This document shows, piece after piece, positions 36,786-45,345 of a stretch of DNA of 64,000 nucleotides. The notes under the pieces were generated by a model, which ran no database searches, was not told the DNA's origin, and was given only the letters and a program-made list of their open reading frames with translations. Every line of letters begins with the position of its first letter. Position 1 is the stretch's first letter. The translations under genes and the position numbers were made by a program. Origin of the DNA: Streptomyces sp. NBC_00273 (lineage in GTDB: Bacteria > Actinomycetota > Actinomycetes > Streptomycetales > Streptomycetaceae); contig NZ_CP108067.1 in the NCBI RefSeq assembly GCF_036178145.1, forward strand, positions 682,001 to 746,000. The letters run 5' to 3'.

Positions 36786-37369
36786 GTACGCCGCTCTCGT
36801 CGGAGCACCGTGGACGCCCTTTCACTTGCCAGTGCGGTCGTCAGCACTGGACTCGACCACAGGTACCCGGTGCTCGCCATCTTGGGAGCTGCGGTACCCA
36901 TCGTGCTCACATGGGTCGGCTTCGGCTTCCTGTACGGCTACTTCTTCCCCCTGCTGCGCGGGAGAACGGGGCTGGAGAAGGGGCTGCGGATGTACGGCGT
37001 GATGGTTGTCCCGGCGGCCGTCCAGGTACTCGCCTCACGCGGGGCGGCCCACTGGTTCTCGTGGGACAGGGCCGTCGGTCTACGACGCCCTGCAGGTGCT
37101 CTCCTTCGCCACGCCACTCGGACCGCTGGCGGACGCTGCCGTGCTTTCCCGTCCACCGCATGCGCCCGGGTCGCCTCACCGACATCCACAATCTCGGCTC
37201 CGTCACAGCCTGGTGGTCACCCGCTGCCGTCGCCATCGCGTCGGGGGTGGTGATGGTGGTGATCGCCGGTGCGCAGCCCTTTCTCCGCGGCGTCCTCCCG
37301 AAGCCCCAGACCGCGCGGCGGCCCACAGCCGAGCCGAACAGCATCCCCGGCCCATGGGCAAACCCCTGA
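36786..37369 (+). pseudogene. Integral membrane protein gene, frameshifted
   Basis: Membrane-protein-like segments run through three plus frames: LDHRYPVLAILGAAVPIVLT, WVGFGFLYGYFFPLLRGRTG, LEKGLRMYGVMVVPAAVQVL (to about 37065), then VYDALQVLSFATPLGPLADA, then RLTDIHNLGSVTAWWSPAAV, AIASGVVMVVIAGAQPFL, ending at 37369. The motif YFFPLLRGRTGLEKGL resembles that of large streptomycete membrane proteins such as DUF6185, but this is uncertain. Two frameshifts, no clear start. Confidence 0.5.
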
Positions 37370-37513
37370 CAGTCCTCCCCTAAATGATCAGGATCGTCTC
37401 CGTTCCCGGCCGGCGCCAGCGGGGGGCAATGCTGGGGGGAAATGGTGGGGGCGGCCAGGATCGCGGCCTACCTTTGGTCGCGACGGCCAACTCACTCCCC
37501 GAAAGGACACCCG

Positions 37514-38437
37514 ATGGGTTTACCAGAGGGCATCAAGGTTCCTGACGCCCTGCTCGCGTCGTACACGAGGAACGGCATTGAAGAGGAACGGGCCTGGATC
37601 GCTCGGCTGCCCGTACTGGTGGTGGAGCTGCTCGACCGATGGGGGCTGGAGCGCGACGGCGGCATCGCTTCCGGCGAGGCCTCGCTGGTGGTGCCGGTGC
37701 GCCGCACCGACGGCACGCCCGCCGCGCTCAAACTCCAGATGCCCCGCGAGGAGACGACGGCCGCACTGATCGGGCTGCGGGCGTGGAACGGCGACGGCAT
37801 CGTACGGCTACTCGACCACGACCCGGAGAGCGGCGCGATGCTGCTGGAGCGCCTGGACCCCTCACGTACCTTGGCTTCCGTCGAGGACGACGACCTGGCC
37901 ATGGCCACCTTGGGCGCAATCATGGGCCGGTTGCACTCCGTCCCTGCGCCCGAGGGCCTGCGCTGCCTCGGCGACGTCGCGAGCGACATGCTGGCGGCCG
38001 TGCCGGCAGCTGCCGCCGCACTGACGGACCCCGTCGACCGGCGTCGGCTGCGCAACTGGGCCTCGGCCGTCACCGAGCTGGTCGGCGAGCCCGGCGACCG
38101 GATGCTGCACTGGGACCTGCACTTCGGCAACGTACTCGCCGCCGAGCGCGAGCCGTGGCTGGCCATCGACCCCGAACCCCTCGTCGGCGACCCGGGCTTC
38201 GACCTGTGGCCGGCGCTGGACACCGGTTGGAAGAAGCTCCACGCCGCGGGTAACGCCCCCCGGGTGCTGCGACGCCGCTTCGACCTGTTGACCGAGGCAC
38301 TCGGGCTGGACCGGCTGCGCGCGGCCGGCTGGACCCTGGCCCGGCTACTGCAGAACACACTGTGGGACATCGAGGACGGACGGACCACCATCGGCGTCTC
38401 CCAGACCATCGTGGCCGAGGCGCTACCCCGCCACTGA
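37514..38437 (+). CDS. Aminoglycoside/hydroxyurea phosphotransferase-like protein
   Basis: A 307-residue kinase-fold enzyme most like the APH(6)/hydroxyurea phosphotransferase group. Visible are a nucleotide-binding lobe (SGEASLVVPVRRTDGTPAAL, KLQMPREET with the conserved Lys), GAMLLERLDPSRTL at the hinge, the catalytic loop HWDLHFGNVLAAE (Brenner motif with Asp and Asn), and AIDPEPLVGDPGFDLWPAL, the metal-binding Asp motif. The family phosphorylates streptomycin-like or other small molecules; resistance is possible but unproven. Start ATG 37514 behind GAAAGGAC. A second kinase-like gene follows after 82 bases. Confidence 0.85.
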   Translation: MGLPEGIKVPDALLASYTRNGIEEERAWIARLPVLVVELLDRWGLERDGGIASGEASLVVPVRRTDGTPAALKLQMPREETTAALIGLRAWNGDGIVRLLDHDPESGAMLLERLDPSRTLASVEDDDLAMATLGAIMGRLHSVPAPEGLRCLGDVASDMLAAVPAAAAALTDPVDRRRLRNWASAVTELVGEPGDRMLHWDLHFGNVLAAEREPWLAIDPEPLVGDPGFDLWPALDTGWKKLHAAGNAPRVLRRRFDLLTEALGLDRLRAAGWTLARLLQNTLWDIEDGRTTIGVSQTIVAEALPRH

Positions 38438-38519
38438 ACACTTCGCCGACGAACGCGGCACATGCCCAGCCTCACCAGACCTCTCCAGATCCCCTGAACG
38501 ATCCATAAGGAGAGCCGCG

Positions 38520-39671
38520 TTGACCTCGGCGGATAGAGTCGATCACGTTCCTGTGATCGCTGACGCCCTCGTTCTGGGCACCGAGGAGCCGTCGATGCGC
38601 CAACCCGACTCCGCCCACGCGGCGCGTCTCGTTGCCTACGGGACCGTGGCCACCGGTCTCTCCCTGCTGAGCGACAGGCGGCTCGGCGATGTCGTGGCGT
38701 CCGCTTCCGTGCTCGGGGCCGGCATCGGCGGCAGGTCCGCCGAACTGGACATCGACGGGACACGGGTCTTCGTCAAGAAGGTGCCGCTGACGGACGTAGA
38801 GGCCCGGCCAGAGAACGTCCGGTCCACGGCGAACCTCTTCGGGCTGCCCCTGTTCTACCAGTACGGAGTGGGCTCGGCCGGGTTCGGCGCTTGGCGGGAA
38901 CTGGCCGTGCACGCCATGACCACCAACTGGGTCCTGGGGAGGGAGCACGAGAGCTTTCCCCTGATGTACCACTGGCGTGTCCTGCCCGATTCCCCTCCCG
39001 AGGGCTTCATGGACGAGTTCGGGGGTATCGACGGAGCAGTCGCCCATTGGGAAGGCTCTCAGGCCGTACGCGAGCGACTGGAGGCCATCGGCCGGTCCTC
39101 CCGCAGCCTGGTGCTCTTCCTTGAGCATGTGCCCCAGACACTCGGGTCGTGGTTGTACGAGCACCGGGAGAGCACGGCGCCGGCCGGCGCCGGTTCCCCC
39201 TACTTGTGGGTGGAGGACGCCTTGGCGCGGGGAGCGGCGTTCATGAGCTCTCGCGGACTCGTGCACTTCGACGCCCATTTCAACAACGTCCTGACCGACG
39301 GCCGGCTGGTCTACTTCGCGGACTTCGGACTGGCCATGAGCTCAGGCTTCGAGCTCTCAGCGGCCGAGGCGCAGTTCCTGTCGGACCATCTTGCGTACGA
39401 CCTCCACTACACCGCGAGCCATCTGCTGCACCACCACCTCGTCGACCGCCTTCGGGGCGAAAAGGGGACAGACGTGTTCCTGCAGGAGTGGATTGCGGGC
39501 CGAAAGCCCGACGGTGTTCCGCCGGACGTCGCGGCGATCATCGAACGGCATGCCCGGACCGCCGTCGTCCTCGGCGACTTCCACCGCCAGTTGCTGACGG
39601 AGAGCAAGCAGACTCGCTTTCCGTCCGTGGCCCTCAACCGCGTCGCAGCCGCTGAGGCTCCACACCGTTGA
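38520..39671 (+). CDS. Protein-kinase-fold protein
   Basis: A 383-residue protein from TTG 38520 (behind AAGGAG); ATG 38595 is an alternative. It has the elements of a eukaryotic-like kinase or APH fold: GAGIGGRSAELDIDGTRVF, FVKKVPLTD with the ATP-binding Lys, RSLVLFLEHVPQTLGSWL at the hinge, SRGLVHFDAHFNNVLTDGRL as catalytic loop (Asp, Asn), and VYFADFGLAMS as the DFG motif. The glycine-rich loop is poor and the substrate is unknown. The C-terminal part is helical with several His. Similar single-domain proteins occur in Streptomyces as protein kinase family proteins. Confidence 0.8.
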   Translation: MTSADRVDHVPVIADALVLGTEEPSMRQPDSAHAARLVAYGTVATGLSLLSDRRLGDVVASASVLGAGIGGRSAELDIDGTRVFVKKVPLTDVEARPENVRSTANLFGLPLFYQYGVGSAGFGAWRELAVHAMTTNWVLGREHESFPLMYHWRVLPDSPPEGFMDEFGGIDGAVAHWEGSQAVRERLEAIGRSSRSLVLFLEHVPQTLGSWLYEHRESTAPAGAGSPYLWVEDALARGAAFMSSRGLVHFDAHFNNVLTDGRLVYFADFGLAMSSGFELSAAEAQFLSDHLAYDLHYTASHLLHHHLVDRLRGEKGTDVFLQEWIAGRKPDGVPPDVAAIIERHARTAVVLGDFHRQLLTESKQTRFPSVALNRVAAAEAPHR

Positions 39672-39684
39672 GGAACGCGGCTGC

Positions 39685-39870
39685 CTACCTCTCCTCGTTC
39701 TCCGGGCCGAGCTTGGTGAAGCCGACATCGAAGTGCGGCTCGTACGCCTCCGGCGACAGGTCGAGCTCGTGAGTGCAGTACCCGCCGAACCGCGTGATCT
39801 TCTCGGCCCCGTGTGGTCCATCGCACTCGACATCGACTCGGAAGACCCAGTGGACTCGATCACGCTCCAC
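39685..39870 (-). CDS. Short hypothetical protein, possibly a fragment
   Basis: A 61-codon frame from GTG 39870 with a compact, protein-like sequence (VHWVFRVDVECDGPHGAEKI, RFGGYCTHELDLSPEAYEPH). It has no ribosome binding site that I can see, and the plus strand shows a different coding pattern beginning just at its start, so it is more likely a 3' fragment left by a rearrangement. Confidence 0.35.
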   Translation of the reverse strand: MERDRVHWVFRVDVECDGPHGAEKITRFGGYCTHELDLSPEAYEPHFDVGFTKLGPENEER

Positions 39871-40060
39871 ATCCGCGGCTCCGGCGACGACGCGCTGACG
39901 CCCGTCCTCCGGCTTGCCGAAGCCCCGCGGTGCAAGGCACTCGACTGCGGCGAAGGAAGCCTGATCAGTCCGGGGCAGATGTCGGGCTGGCAGGCCTTCC
40001 AGGAGTTCCGCGATCGAGTCGTCGGTACCTCGCCGTCAGTGGCCGTGCGAGGTCCTGGGA
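39836..40060 (+). pseudogene. Fragment of an unidentified small protein gene
   Basis: The plus frame reads SEDPVDSITLHIRGSGDDAL, TPVLRLAEAPRCKALDCGEG, SLISPGQMSGWQAFQEFRDR and then loses protein character. No start with a ribosome binding site is present. The composition looks like a small immunity-protein-type domain, which is a guess. It meets the minus-strand fragment at about 39870. Confidence 0.3.
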
Positions 40061-40107
40061 GTCCTCAGGGGGTGTCTAGGAGTGGCGGCGCTGAACTGCT
40101 GCCTTCG

Positions 40108-40347
40108 TCAGGGAAGGACCGTTCCGTCCGGTCCGATCCGCAGCGGTCCACCGGGCCGGCCGCGTTCCCCGTTTCGGAAGGCGTCCGCCAGCTCCTCGGG
40201 CGACATGAATCCGGGGGCGCCGGCTGGGGCCTGCTGGTGTTCGACGACCGGCGGCGGTGACCCGGCGGTGCCGGTCAGCGAGACGATGCCGGCCACGGCC
40301 AGCCCGACAGCCGCCGCCAGCGCTCGTGCGGGTTTCGTGAGGGCCAT
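40108..40347 (-). CDS. Small secreted protein
   Basis: A 79-residue protein with a signal peptide (KPARALAAAVGLAVAGIVSL, cleavage about TGTAGS) and a short Pro/Gly-rich mature part (EELADAFRNGERGRPGG). The start ATG 40347 follows CGGAGACG. No family is recognised. It lies downstream of the broken secreted protease gene on the same strand and may once have been transcribed with it. Confidence 0.5.
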   Translation of the reverse strand: MALTKPARALAAAVGLAVAGIVSLTGTAGSPPPVVEHQQAPAGAPGFMSPEELADAFRNGERGRPGGPLRIGPDGTVLP

Positions 40348-41148
40348 CAACGTCTCCGGGTTCAGGCGGGGATGCGTGGGGGCCGCCGGCACAGCACCCC
40401 CGACACGGCCCGGTCAGCGTACGGCCTTGTAGACCGCCACAGAACAGCCGGTTGTCCAGCCATCTTCCGCTGCTGTCGGTGTACCGGTGGCTGTTCACGC
40501 CGACTATCTGCGCGCTTCCGGTGAAGTTTTGATCATTGGGCCGCCCGAAGCCCCGCCACCCATGTCACAGCTCACGCATCAACGGTGGCACCGGTGCAGT
40601 AGCCGCATCATGTCGTCCGCGAAGTCCGAGTCGGGCCGGTTGTAGCGGTTGGCCGGGTAGCCAAGAGAGAAGACGGAATCGTTCTCCGGGGAGTTGCTCC
40701 GGAACTCGTAGCCGTAGTCGCCCACGACGTCCTGGATCCTGGCGCCGTTGGCGGCCGGCTTCAGGGTGATCGCCGGCATGTCGGAGTAGCGGAAGTCGGT
40801 GTCCTTGATCCATGCCGTGGGGACGTAGGAAGCCGCCTTCTCCTAGATGCCGTACGGGGTGTTCGCGCCGTCGAAGCTGGGCACCAGGACCGCGTTCTTG
40901 TGGTAGCCGTTGCCCGTTTTGCCTGTGTGGAGGCAGTGTGCCGCAGTCCAGATCGGGACGGGGTCCGGAACTCGGTCGCCTCGCCCGTCCTGGACTTGGA
41001 GTGTTCCACCGGGACGGTGTCAACGGTCTCTGAAAATTGACCCCGTGTGGATCTCCGAAAATTGACCCCATTGTGGTCGGCGACTCGGGTCTGCTGACCT
41101 TGCTCTGGACGAGCCGGGCTGTCGGCCATGGATGCGAGACTCGTCGCC

Positions 41149-41595
41149 ATGACGTTGTGCGATTACTTCTCTGCTGCTGACGACCAAGCAGCGTTGGCGG
41201 TGGCCGAGCAGGCCGGAGGACCGGCCGAGGCCGCGCTCGACGTGGTCTTCCTCAAGAACATCGATCCGGTCGTCGCCATCGCCCAGCTCGAAGCCATCCT
41301 CACGGACGGCACCTACGAGGAAGCCAGCCGACGCCCGCGGGCCGGGCAGCTGCTGTCCTCTCCGGAGGACGAAGGCCGCCTCATCATCAGCGTGTCAGAC
41401 ACCCTGGCCGAGGCCCTCGCCGAGGCGACACGAGCCGATCTGGAACGCGTCGCCGAGCCGTGGTCGATGACCGCCGAACTGCAGCAGAGCAAGGTCGACA
41501 CCTCCAACGCGCTCGATGTCCTTGAGGCCCTGGCGGGGCTCGCCCAGCGTGCCCGGTCATCCGACATGCACCTGTATTGCTGGTGGTCGCTCTGA
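41149..41595 (+). CDS. Hypothetical protein carried inside the IS21 element
   Basis: A 148-residue soluble protein (ATG 41149; ATG 41128 is seven codons upstream). Pattern: an N-terminal helix LCDYFSAADDQAALAVAEQA, VVFLKNIDPVVAIAQLEAIL, GQLLSSPEDEGRLIISVSDT and a C-terminal ALAGLAQRARSSDMHLYCWW. I remember close relatives in many streptomycetes as free-standing genes of unknown function, some near polymorphic-toxin loci. Its location between the left terminal repeats and istB makes it an unusual passenger gene. Convergent with istB, 24 bases apart. Confidence 0.7.
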   Translation: MTLCDYFSAADDQAALAVAEQAGGPAEAALDVVFLKNIDPVVAIAQLEAILTDGTYEEASRRPRAGQLLSSPEDEGRLIISVSDTLAEALAEATRADLERVAEPWSMTAELQQSKVDTSNALDVLEALAGLAQRARSSDMHLYCWWSL

Positions 41596-41619
41596 ACCGG
41601 ACCGGCTGTCCGCGGCGGC

Positions 41620-42438
41620 TCAGTCGCGGCCGGCGCGGTTCTCCTTCGCAAGAAGTTCGCGCCGCTGGCGGGTGCGGTAGGAGTCACCGGTGAGCGTGAG
41701 GACCTCGGCGTGGTGGACCAGACGGTCGATCATCGCGGCGGCCACCACGTCGTCGGAGAAGGTCTCTCCCCACCGCCCGAAAGGCAGGTTCGAGGTGACC
41801 ATCACCGAGCCCTGTTCGTAGCGGGACGCGATGAGCTGGAAGAACAGGTTCGCGGCATCCTGGTCGAAGGGGATGTAGCCCACCTCGTCAATAATGATCA
41901 ACTTGTAGCGGCGGATCTTCTTCAACTCGGCGTCTAGACGCCCGGCCTGGTGAGCCGCCTGGAGCCGGGCGATCCAGTTGCTGGCGGTGTCGAACAGCAC
42001 CGAATAGCCGGCATGGGCGGCCTTCACCCCGAGCCCGATCGCCAGGTGGGTCTTGCCGATCCCGGGCGGGCCGAGCAGGATCACGTTCTCCGCCTTCGCG
42101 ACGAACGTGCCGGTCGCCAGGTGCGCGAGGACGTCGCGCCGCAGCGACGGCAGGTGGTCGAGGTTGAAGTCCTCCAGCGTCTTGACCTGCGGGAAGTGGG
42201 CGGTGCGGATCCGCATCACGGTGCCCTTGGACTCCCGGTCGGCGACCTGCCGCTGCAGCAGAGCTGCCAGGTACTCCTCGTGGGACCAGTTCTCGTCCCG
42301 TGCCTGCTCGGCGAGCTCCTCCCAGAACGCTCCGATCGTCGGGGTCTTCAGGACCCGGGTCAGGTAGGCGAGCATGGACGGAAGCCCGTCCTTCGCCGCC
42401 GTGCCAGTACCGGCCTTCGCCTTGGTGGCAGTGGTCAT
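41620..42438 (-). CDS. istB: IS21 helper ATPase IstB
   Basis: A 272-residue AAA+ protein of the IstB/DnaC kind. Features: N-terminal helical domain (AFWEELAEQARDENWSHEEY), Walker A GPPGIGKTHLAIGL, Walker B LIIIDEVGYIPFD, sensor I VMVTSNLPFGRWGE, and the C-terminal arginine-rich part MIDRLVHHAEVLTLTGDSYR. IstB loads the transposase on target DNA with ATP. Start ATG 42438 overlaps the istA stop by 4 nt. The gene appears intact. Confidence 0.95.
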   Translation of the reverse strand: MTTATKAKAGTGTAAKDGLPSMLAYLTRVLKTPTIGAFWEELAEQARDENWSHEEYLAALLQRQVADRESKGTVMRIRTAHFPQVKTLEDFNLDHLPSLRRDVLAHLATGTFVAKAENVILLGPPGIGKTHLAIGLGVKAAHAGYSVLFDTASNWIARLQAAHQAGRLDAELKKIRRYKLIIIDEVGYIPFDQDAANLFFQLIASRYEQGSVMVTSNLPFGRWGETFSDDVVAAAMIDRLVHHAEVLTLTGDSYRTRQRRELLAKENRAGRD

Positions 42439-43685
42439 TCGTTGCTCGCTCTCGTGCTCGCAGGGTCGAAGTCGACGCCGAACAGGGCGTCGTAGTCGGG
42501 CAAGGCCCGCAGCGCGACGGCATGTCCGTCGGCGTGGTGCCTGGTCGAGGCCTGGCGCTTCTGCCGGTCCAGAGCCAAAGCCTGGCGCATCCGCTGGGCG
42601 GTCGCGGCATGGACGGGGTCGGTGACCACGATCTGCTTCGCCCAGGACCGCTGGTGCTGAGCGACGACCTGGCCGTCGCAGAACACCTTCACCTCCTGCA
42701 GGGAGGCAGTGATGTCGACGAACCTGCCGATGGCCTGCGGGTCCACCGAGTAGTCGACGGTGTCGACGCGGACGTAGTAGTCCCGGCCGAGCCGGACCCG
42801 CTGGTTGAGTCCCATCGGCGGGTTGAGGGGCGGCAGCGGGATCATCGACAGGTAGTCGGTCTCCAGCAGGTCGACCGGCCGGCCCTGGATCGAGCGGACG
42901 GTGCGGGCGTTGGCCCGGTCCAGCCACTCGGCCAACTGCAGGTTGAAGTCCGCCGGGGAGGCGAACGTCCGACCCGGCAGGAACGATGTCTCCAGGTACT
43001 GGTTGTTCCGCTCGACCATGCCCTTGTATTCGGGGTCGCGGGGCGGTGCGAGCTTGATCCTGGTGGCCAGGGTCCCGGCGAACGCCGCCGTTGGCGCGGT
43101 CACCCGCCCGGTTCCGCCGATTGCTGCCTCGCGGTCCCAGACCAGCGTCTTGGTGACCCGGCCGATGCCGCTGATCAGGTCCCACATTCCCGACAGGATG
43201 TCGCCGCCCTGCCGTGAGGGAATCATCACCGCGGTCATGAACCGGGAGAAGCCGAGCGTCATCACCAGCACCTGCAGCACCCGCTCCTGCCCTGGTGCGA
43301 CCGGCACCTTCGGTTCCGGGAACCACAGGTCGCACTGGGCGATCTCGCCTGGCTCGTAGGTGACCCGGTCGACCGGGTCGATGCCCACGTACTCGGGCCG
43401 GATCTGCGCCAGCTTCCGCTTCAGCGGCGACAGCGAATGCGGCCAGCCGATCCGCTCGGCGACCACCGGCGCCGGCATCGTGGGCCACTCGTTCAGCAGA
43501 AACCGGATCTGCGGCTCGAAGGCATCCGCCACCGACCCGCGTGGCGCCCGCTCGTACTTCGGCGGCCGGTCCGAGTTCAACGCGGCCCTCACCGTGTTCC
43601 GGGCCACCCCCAGCCGCCGCGAGATCTCCTTGATGGGCACGCCCTCCGCTCGATGCAGCCGACGTATCTCTGCCCAGTCCTCCAC
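42435..43685 (-). CDS. istA: IS21 transposase IstA
   Basis: A 416-residue transposase from GTG 43685, which follows TGGAGG; a TTG at 43718 within the terminal repeat is less likely. N-terminal HTH (EDWAEIRRLHRAEGVPIKEI, SRRLGVARNTVRAAL), a DDE integrase core (IAQCDLWFPEPKVPVAPGQE with the first Asp, KTLVWDREAAIGGTGRV with the second, LAPPRDPEYKGMVERNNQYL with the Glu) and a C-terminal beta-barrel-like region (YSVDPQAIGRFVDITASLQE). All catalytic residues are present, so the element may still be mobile. Confidence 0.95.
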   Translation of the reverse strand: MEDWAEIRRLHRAEGVPIKEISRRLGVARNTVRAALNSDRPPKYERAPRGSVADAFEPQIRFLLNEWPTMPAPVVAERIGWPHSLSPLKRKLAQIRPEYVGIDPVDRVTYEPGEIAQCDLWFPEPKVPVAPGQERVLQVLVMTLGFSRFMTAVMIPSRQGGDILSGMWDLISGIGRVTKTLVWDREAAIGGTGRVTAPTAAFAGTLATRIKLAPPRDPEYKGMVERNNQYLETSFLPGRTFASPADFNLQLAEWLDRANARTVRSIQGRPVDLLETDYLSMIPLPPLNPPMGLNQRVRLGRDYYVRVDTVDYSVDPQAIGRFVDITASLQEVKVFCDGQVVAQHQRSWAKQIVVTDPVHAATAQRMRQALALDRQKRQASTRHHADGHAVALRALPDYDALFGVDFDPASTRASNE

Positions 43686-43894
43686 TTTCAGCACCCTCCA
43701 AGACTCAGGAGGGGTCAATATTCGGAGACCGCCTGGGGGTCAGTTTTCAAGAAGCGGCGACAGACGGCCGGGAGGGCCCTGGTGGAGGGTGCCGGAACGG
43801 AGGCTTGCGCCGCACCGCAGGCCACGAACGCCGCGAGTGTCGCCAAGGAGAACGTGACTGCCGCAGCCACCTTGATCCGAACGGAAACTCGCAT

Positions 43895-44262
43895 ACCGGC
43901 AGGGGATCACTCCTGTCCGCCTGCTCACCCCCTCGCCCTCTGCGCGGCATGTCTGATTCCGCCCGGCTTCTTGTCGCACAGGGCGCTGGGGTTGGACGCG
44001 GCCGACACCGCTGCCGACCGCATCGGACGGTTTCACATGCGGGACTCCCGTCAGGCCGCCCGCGCCGAAGCAGCACCGCACGGCCACAGTCGCTCGACGT
44101 CGCGGGCGGCTCACCCGGCCAGAACGGTGGGACCGTCCCTGCGATCGGTGCCCCGCGGGCGGGTGGGTCCCGCACCGGCGACAGCAGGTGCAGCGCCTTC
44201 AGGGCTGCCACAACTCGTCCGGATTCCCGACGGATACTCAGCCGGCGTCCCAAGGACGCAGC
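43895..44262. other. Intergenic, nothing recognised
   Basis: Upstream flank of the broken protease gene; no gene seen. Confidence 0.4.
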
Positions 44263-44799
44263 TCAGTCGTCCTCGTCGTCCTCGTCGTCTACCGGTTCGG
44301 GTTCGCGGACGTACCAGAGGTCGAGGGTGTACTGCTCAGGTTGCGGATTGTCGTCCCACAACTGCCGGATCCGTGCAGCGCTCCAGTCACCTTCGATCTG
44401 GCGGAGCGTGTGCTCGTAGTATTCGGCGGCGGCGACCCGGCCGGCCCATGAAACGTTTCCCTCATAGACACCCGGCCTCGGAAGCGACATCTCCGCCGCA
44501 GGCCCGAACGTGAACTGACCGATCACCAGGAGCCCGGTCTCCGACTCGAGGCTGACGGCCATAGAACCCTCTACCTCGGCAGGTGGAGGCTGCGGTCCGT
44601 CCCACACCCGAACTATGACTTCCACCTTCAGGTCGGACTGCAGGCTGCGCATGTAGAGGTGGTAGCCGTTGCCGCCGACGACGTTGCGTTGCGCGGCGGC
44701 GATGGCCGTCTCGTCGGTGAGGCAGGCGTCCGAGTCGTAGACCTCGACCAGGCGATAGGACGGACGGGCGAGGGTCGTGCTTTGGGTGAGTAGCGTCAT
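44263..44799 (-). CDS. Hypothetical protein with acidic tail
   Basis: A 178-residue soluble protein. The body alternates strands and helices (SYRLVEVYDSDACLTDETAI, KVEVIVRVWDGPQPP, GVYEGNVSWAGRVAAAEYYE, DWSAARIRQLWDDNPQPEQY) and the C-terminus is a run of Asp and Glu (DDEDDEDD) encoded by repeated GTC/CTC-type triplets. Streptomycete relatives are all uncharacterised, to my knowledge. The fold may be an immunity or SMI1-like type, but that is speculation. No operon partner. Confidence 0.65.
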   Translation of the reverse strand: MTLLTQSTTLARPSYRLVEVYDSDACLTDETAIAAAQRNVVGGNGYHLYMRSLQSDLKVEVIVRVWDGPQPPPAEVEGSMAVSLESETGLLVIGQFTFGPAAEMSLPRPGVYEGNVSWAGRVAAAEYYEHTLRQIEGDWSAARIRQLWDDNPQPEQYTLDLWYVREPEPVDDEDDEDD

Positions 44800-45241
44800 G
44801 ATTCAGTGCCTGCCATTCAAGGGGTGATCCTGACATGGAACGCATCGTTTCGACTCGGCGGGATGCATCGCAGGAGAATCCCGGAATCCAGACGCCGAAC
44901 CAGAGCTCATCTCTGATCCGTTGCCTTTCACCCTTCCGCTTCAGGTAGGCGGAACGGAGGGCGCATCTGTCGAAGCGATTCGTGATCCAGTCCTTCGGAG
45001 TGTTCGCGTCTACGCCGCTGGCGCACTCGGTACGCAAGTCACCTTCATTCAGGGCGACATCGGCATTCCGTAAAAATTTACGCACTCGCTTCACGGAGTC
45101 GGCAACCAGTTCGATAGATGCTCTGACCGAAACCGCCCGCCCATCGCGAGGACGGCCCTCGAAGTCGAGTTCACCGGCATCGACTACATCGGCGCCTCCT
45201 CCTGAAGAGCACGATCACAACAGCCCGGCTCGGAGAACCCG
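44800..45241. other. Intergenic, nothing recognised
   Basis: Lower-GC stretch with the dyad CGTAAAAATTTACG near 45069-45082, of unknown role. Confidence 0.4.
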
Positions 45242-45271
45242 GTGGGGGCGGCCCTACAGGGCCGCCCCCAC
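45242..45271 (-). terminator. Strong hairpin terminator of the P450 gene
   Basis: Perfect 14-base arms GTGGGGGCGGCCCT and AGGGCCGCCCCCAC around AC. It lies 75 bases beyond the stop of the minus-strand P450 gene. Confidence 0.75.
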
Positions 45272-45345
45272 ACACGTCCCGTCGGCCCGACGGTCAGGTG
45301 CCTCGCTCCGTACGCCCGAGGCCCCGCTGCCTCACCGTGCCGTTC

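Larger units (their letters stand above)
41031..43749. mobile_element. IS21-family element with passenger gene
   Basis: About 2719 bp. Both ends begin TGAAAA(T/C)TGACCCC, and each has a second internal copy (CCGAAAATTGACCCC at 41055-41069 and its counterpart at 43711-43725), the multiple terminal repeats typical of IS21. It carries istA and istB, with a 4-nt overlap, on the minus strand plus an extra gene on the plus strand between istB and the left end. A target duplication was not evident. Confidence 0.85.
40579..43894 (-). pseudogene. Secreted trypsin-like protease gene, split by IS21
   Basis: The 5' part (43894 to 43750) encodes a signal peptide (MRVSVRIKVAAAVTFSLATL...) and a short pro-region. 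The 3' part (41030 to 40579) has the segment TVPVEHSKSRTGEATEFRTP, then in another frame WTAAHCLHTGKTGNGYHKN with the catalytic His of trypsin-like enzymes, then an in-frame TAG at 40845-40847, then SYVPTAWIKDTDFRYSDMPA. The Ser motif GDSGG was not found, so the C-terminus is also missing. IS21 insertion, one frameshift, one stop and one truncation make it dead. Confidence 0.7.

Noticed and set aside
41149..41595. Third essential gene of the IS21 element
   Set aside because: IS21 transposition is known to need only istA and istB; the gene is better seen as a passenger.
44263..44290. Triplet repeat at the end of the 44263 gene as a regulatory repeat
   Set aside because: It simply encodes an acidic Asp/Glu tail in frame.
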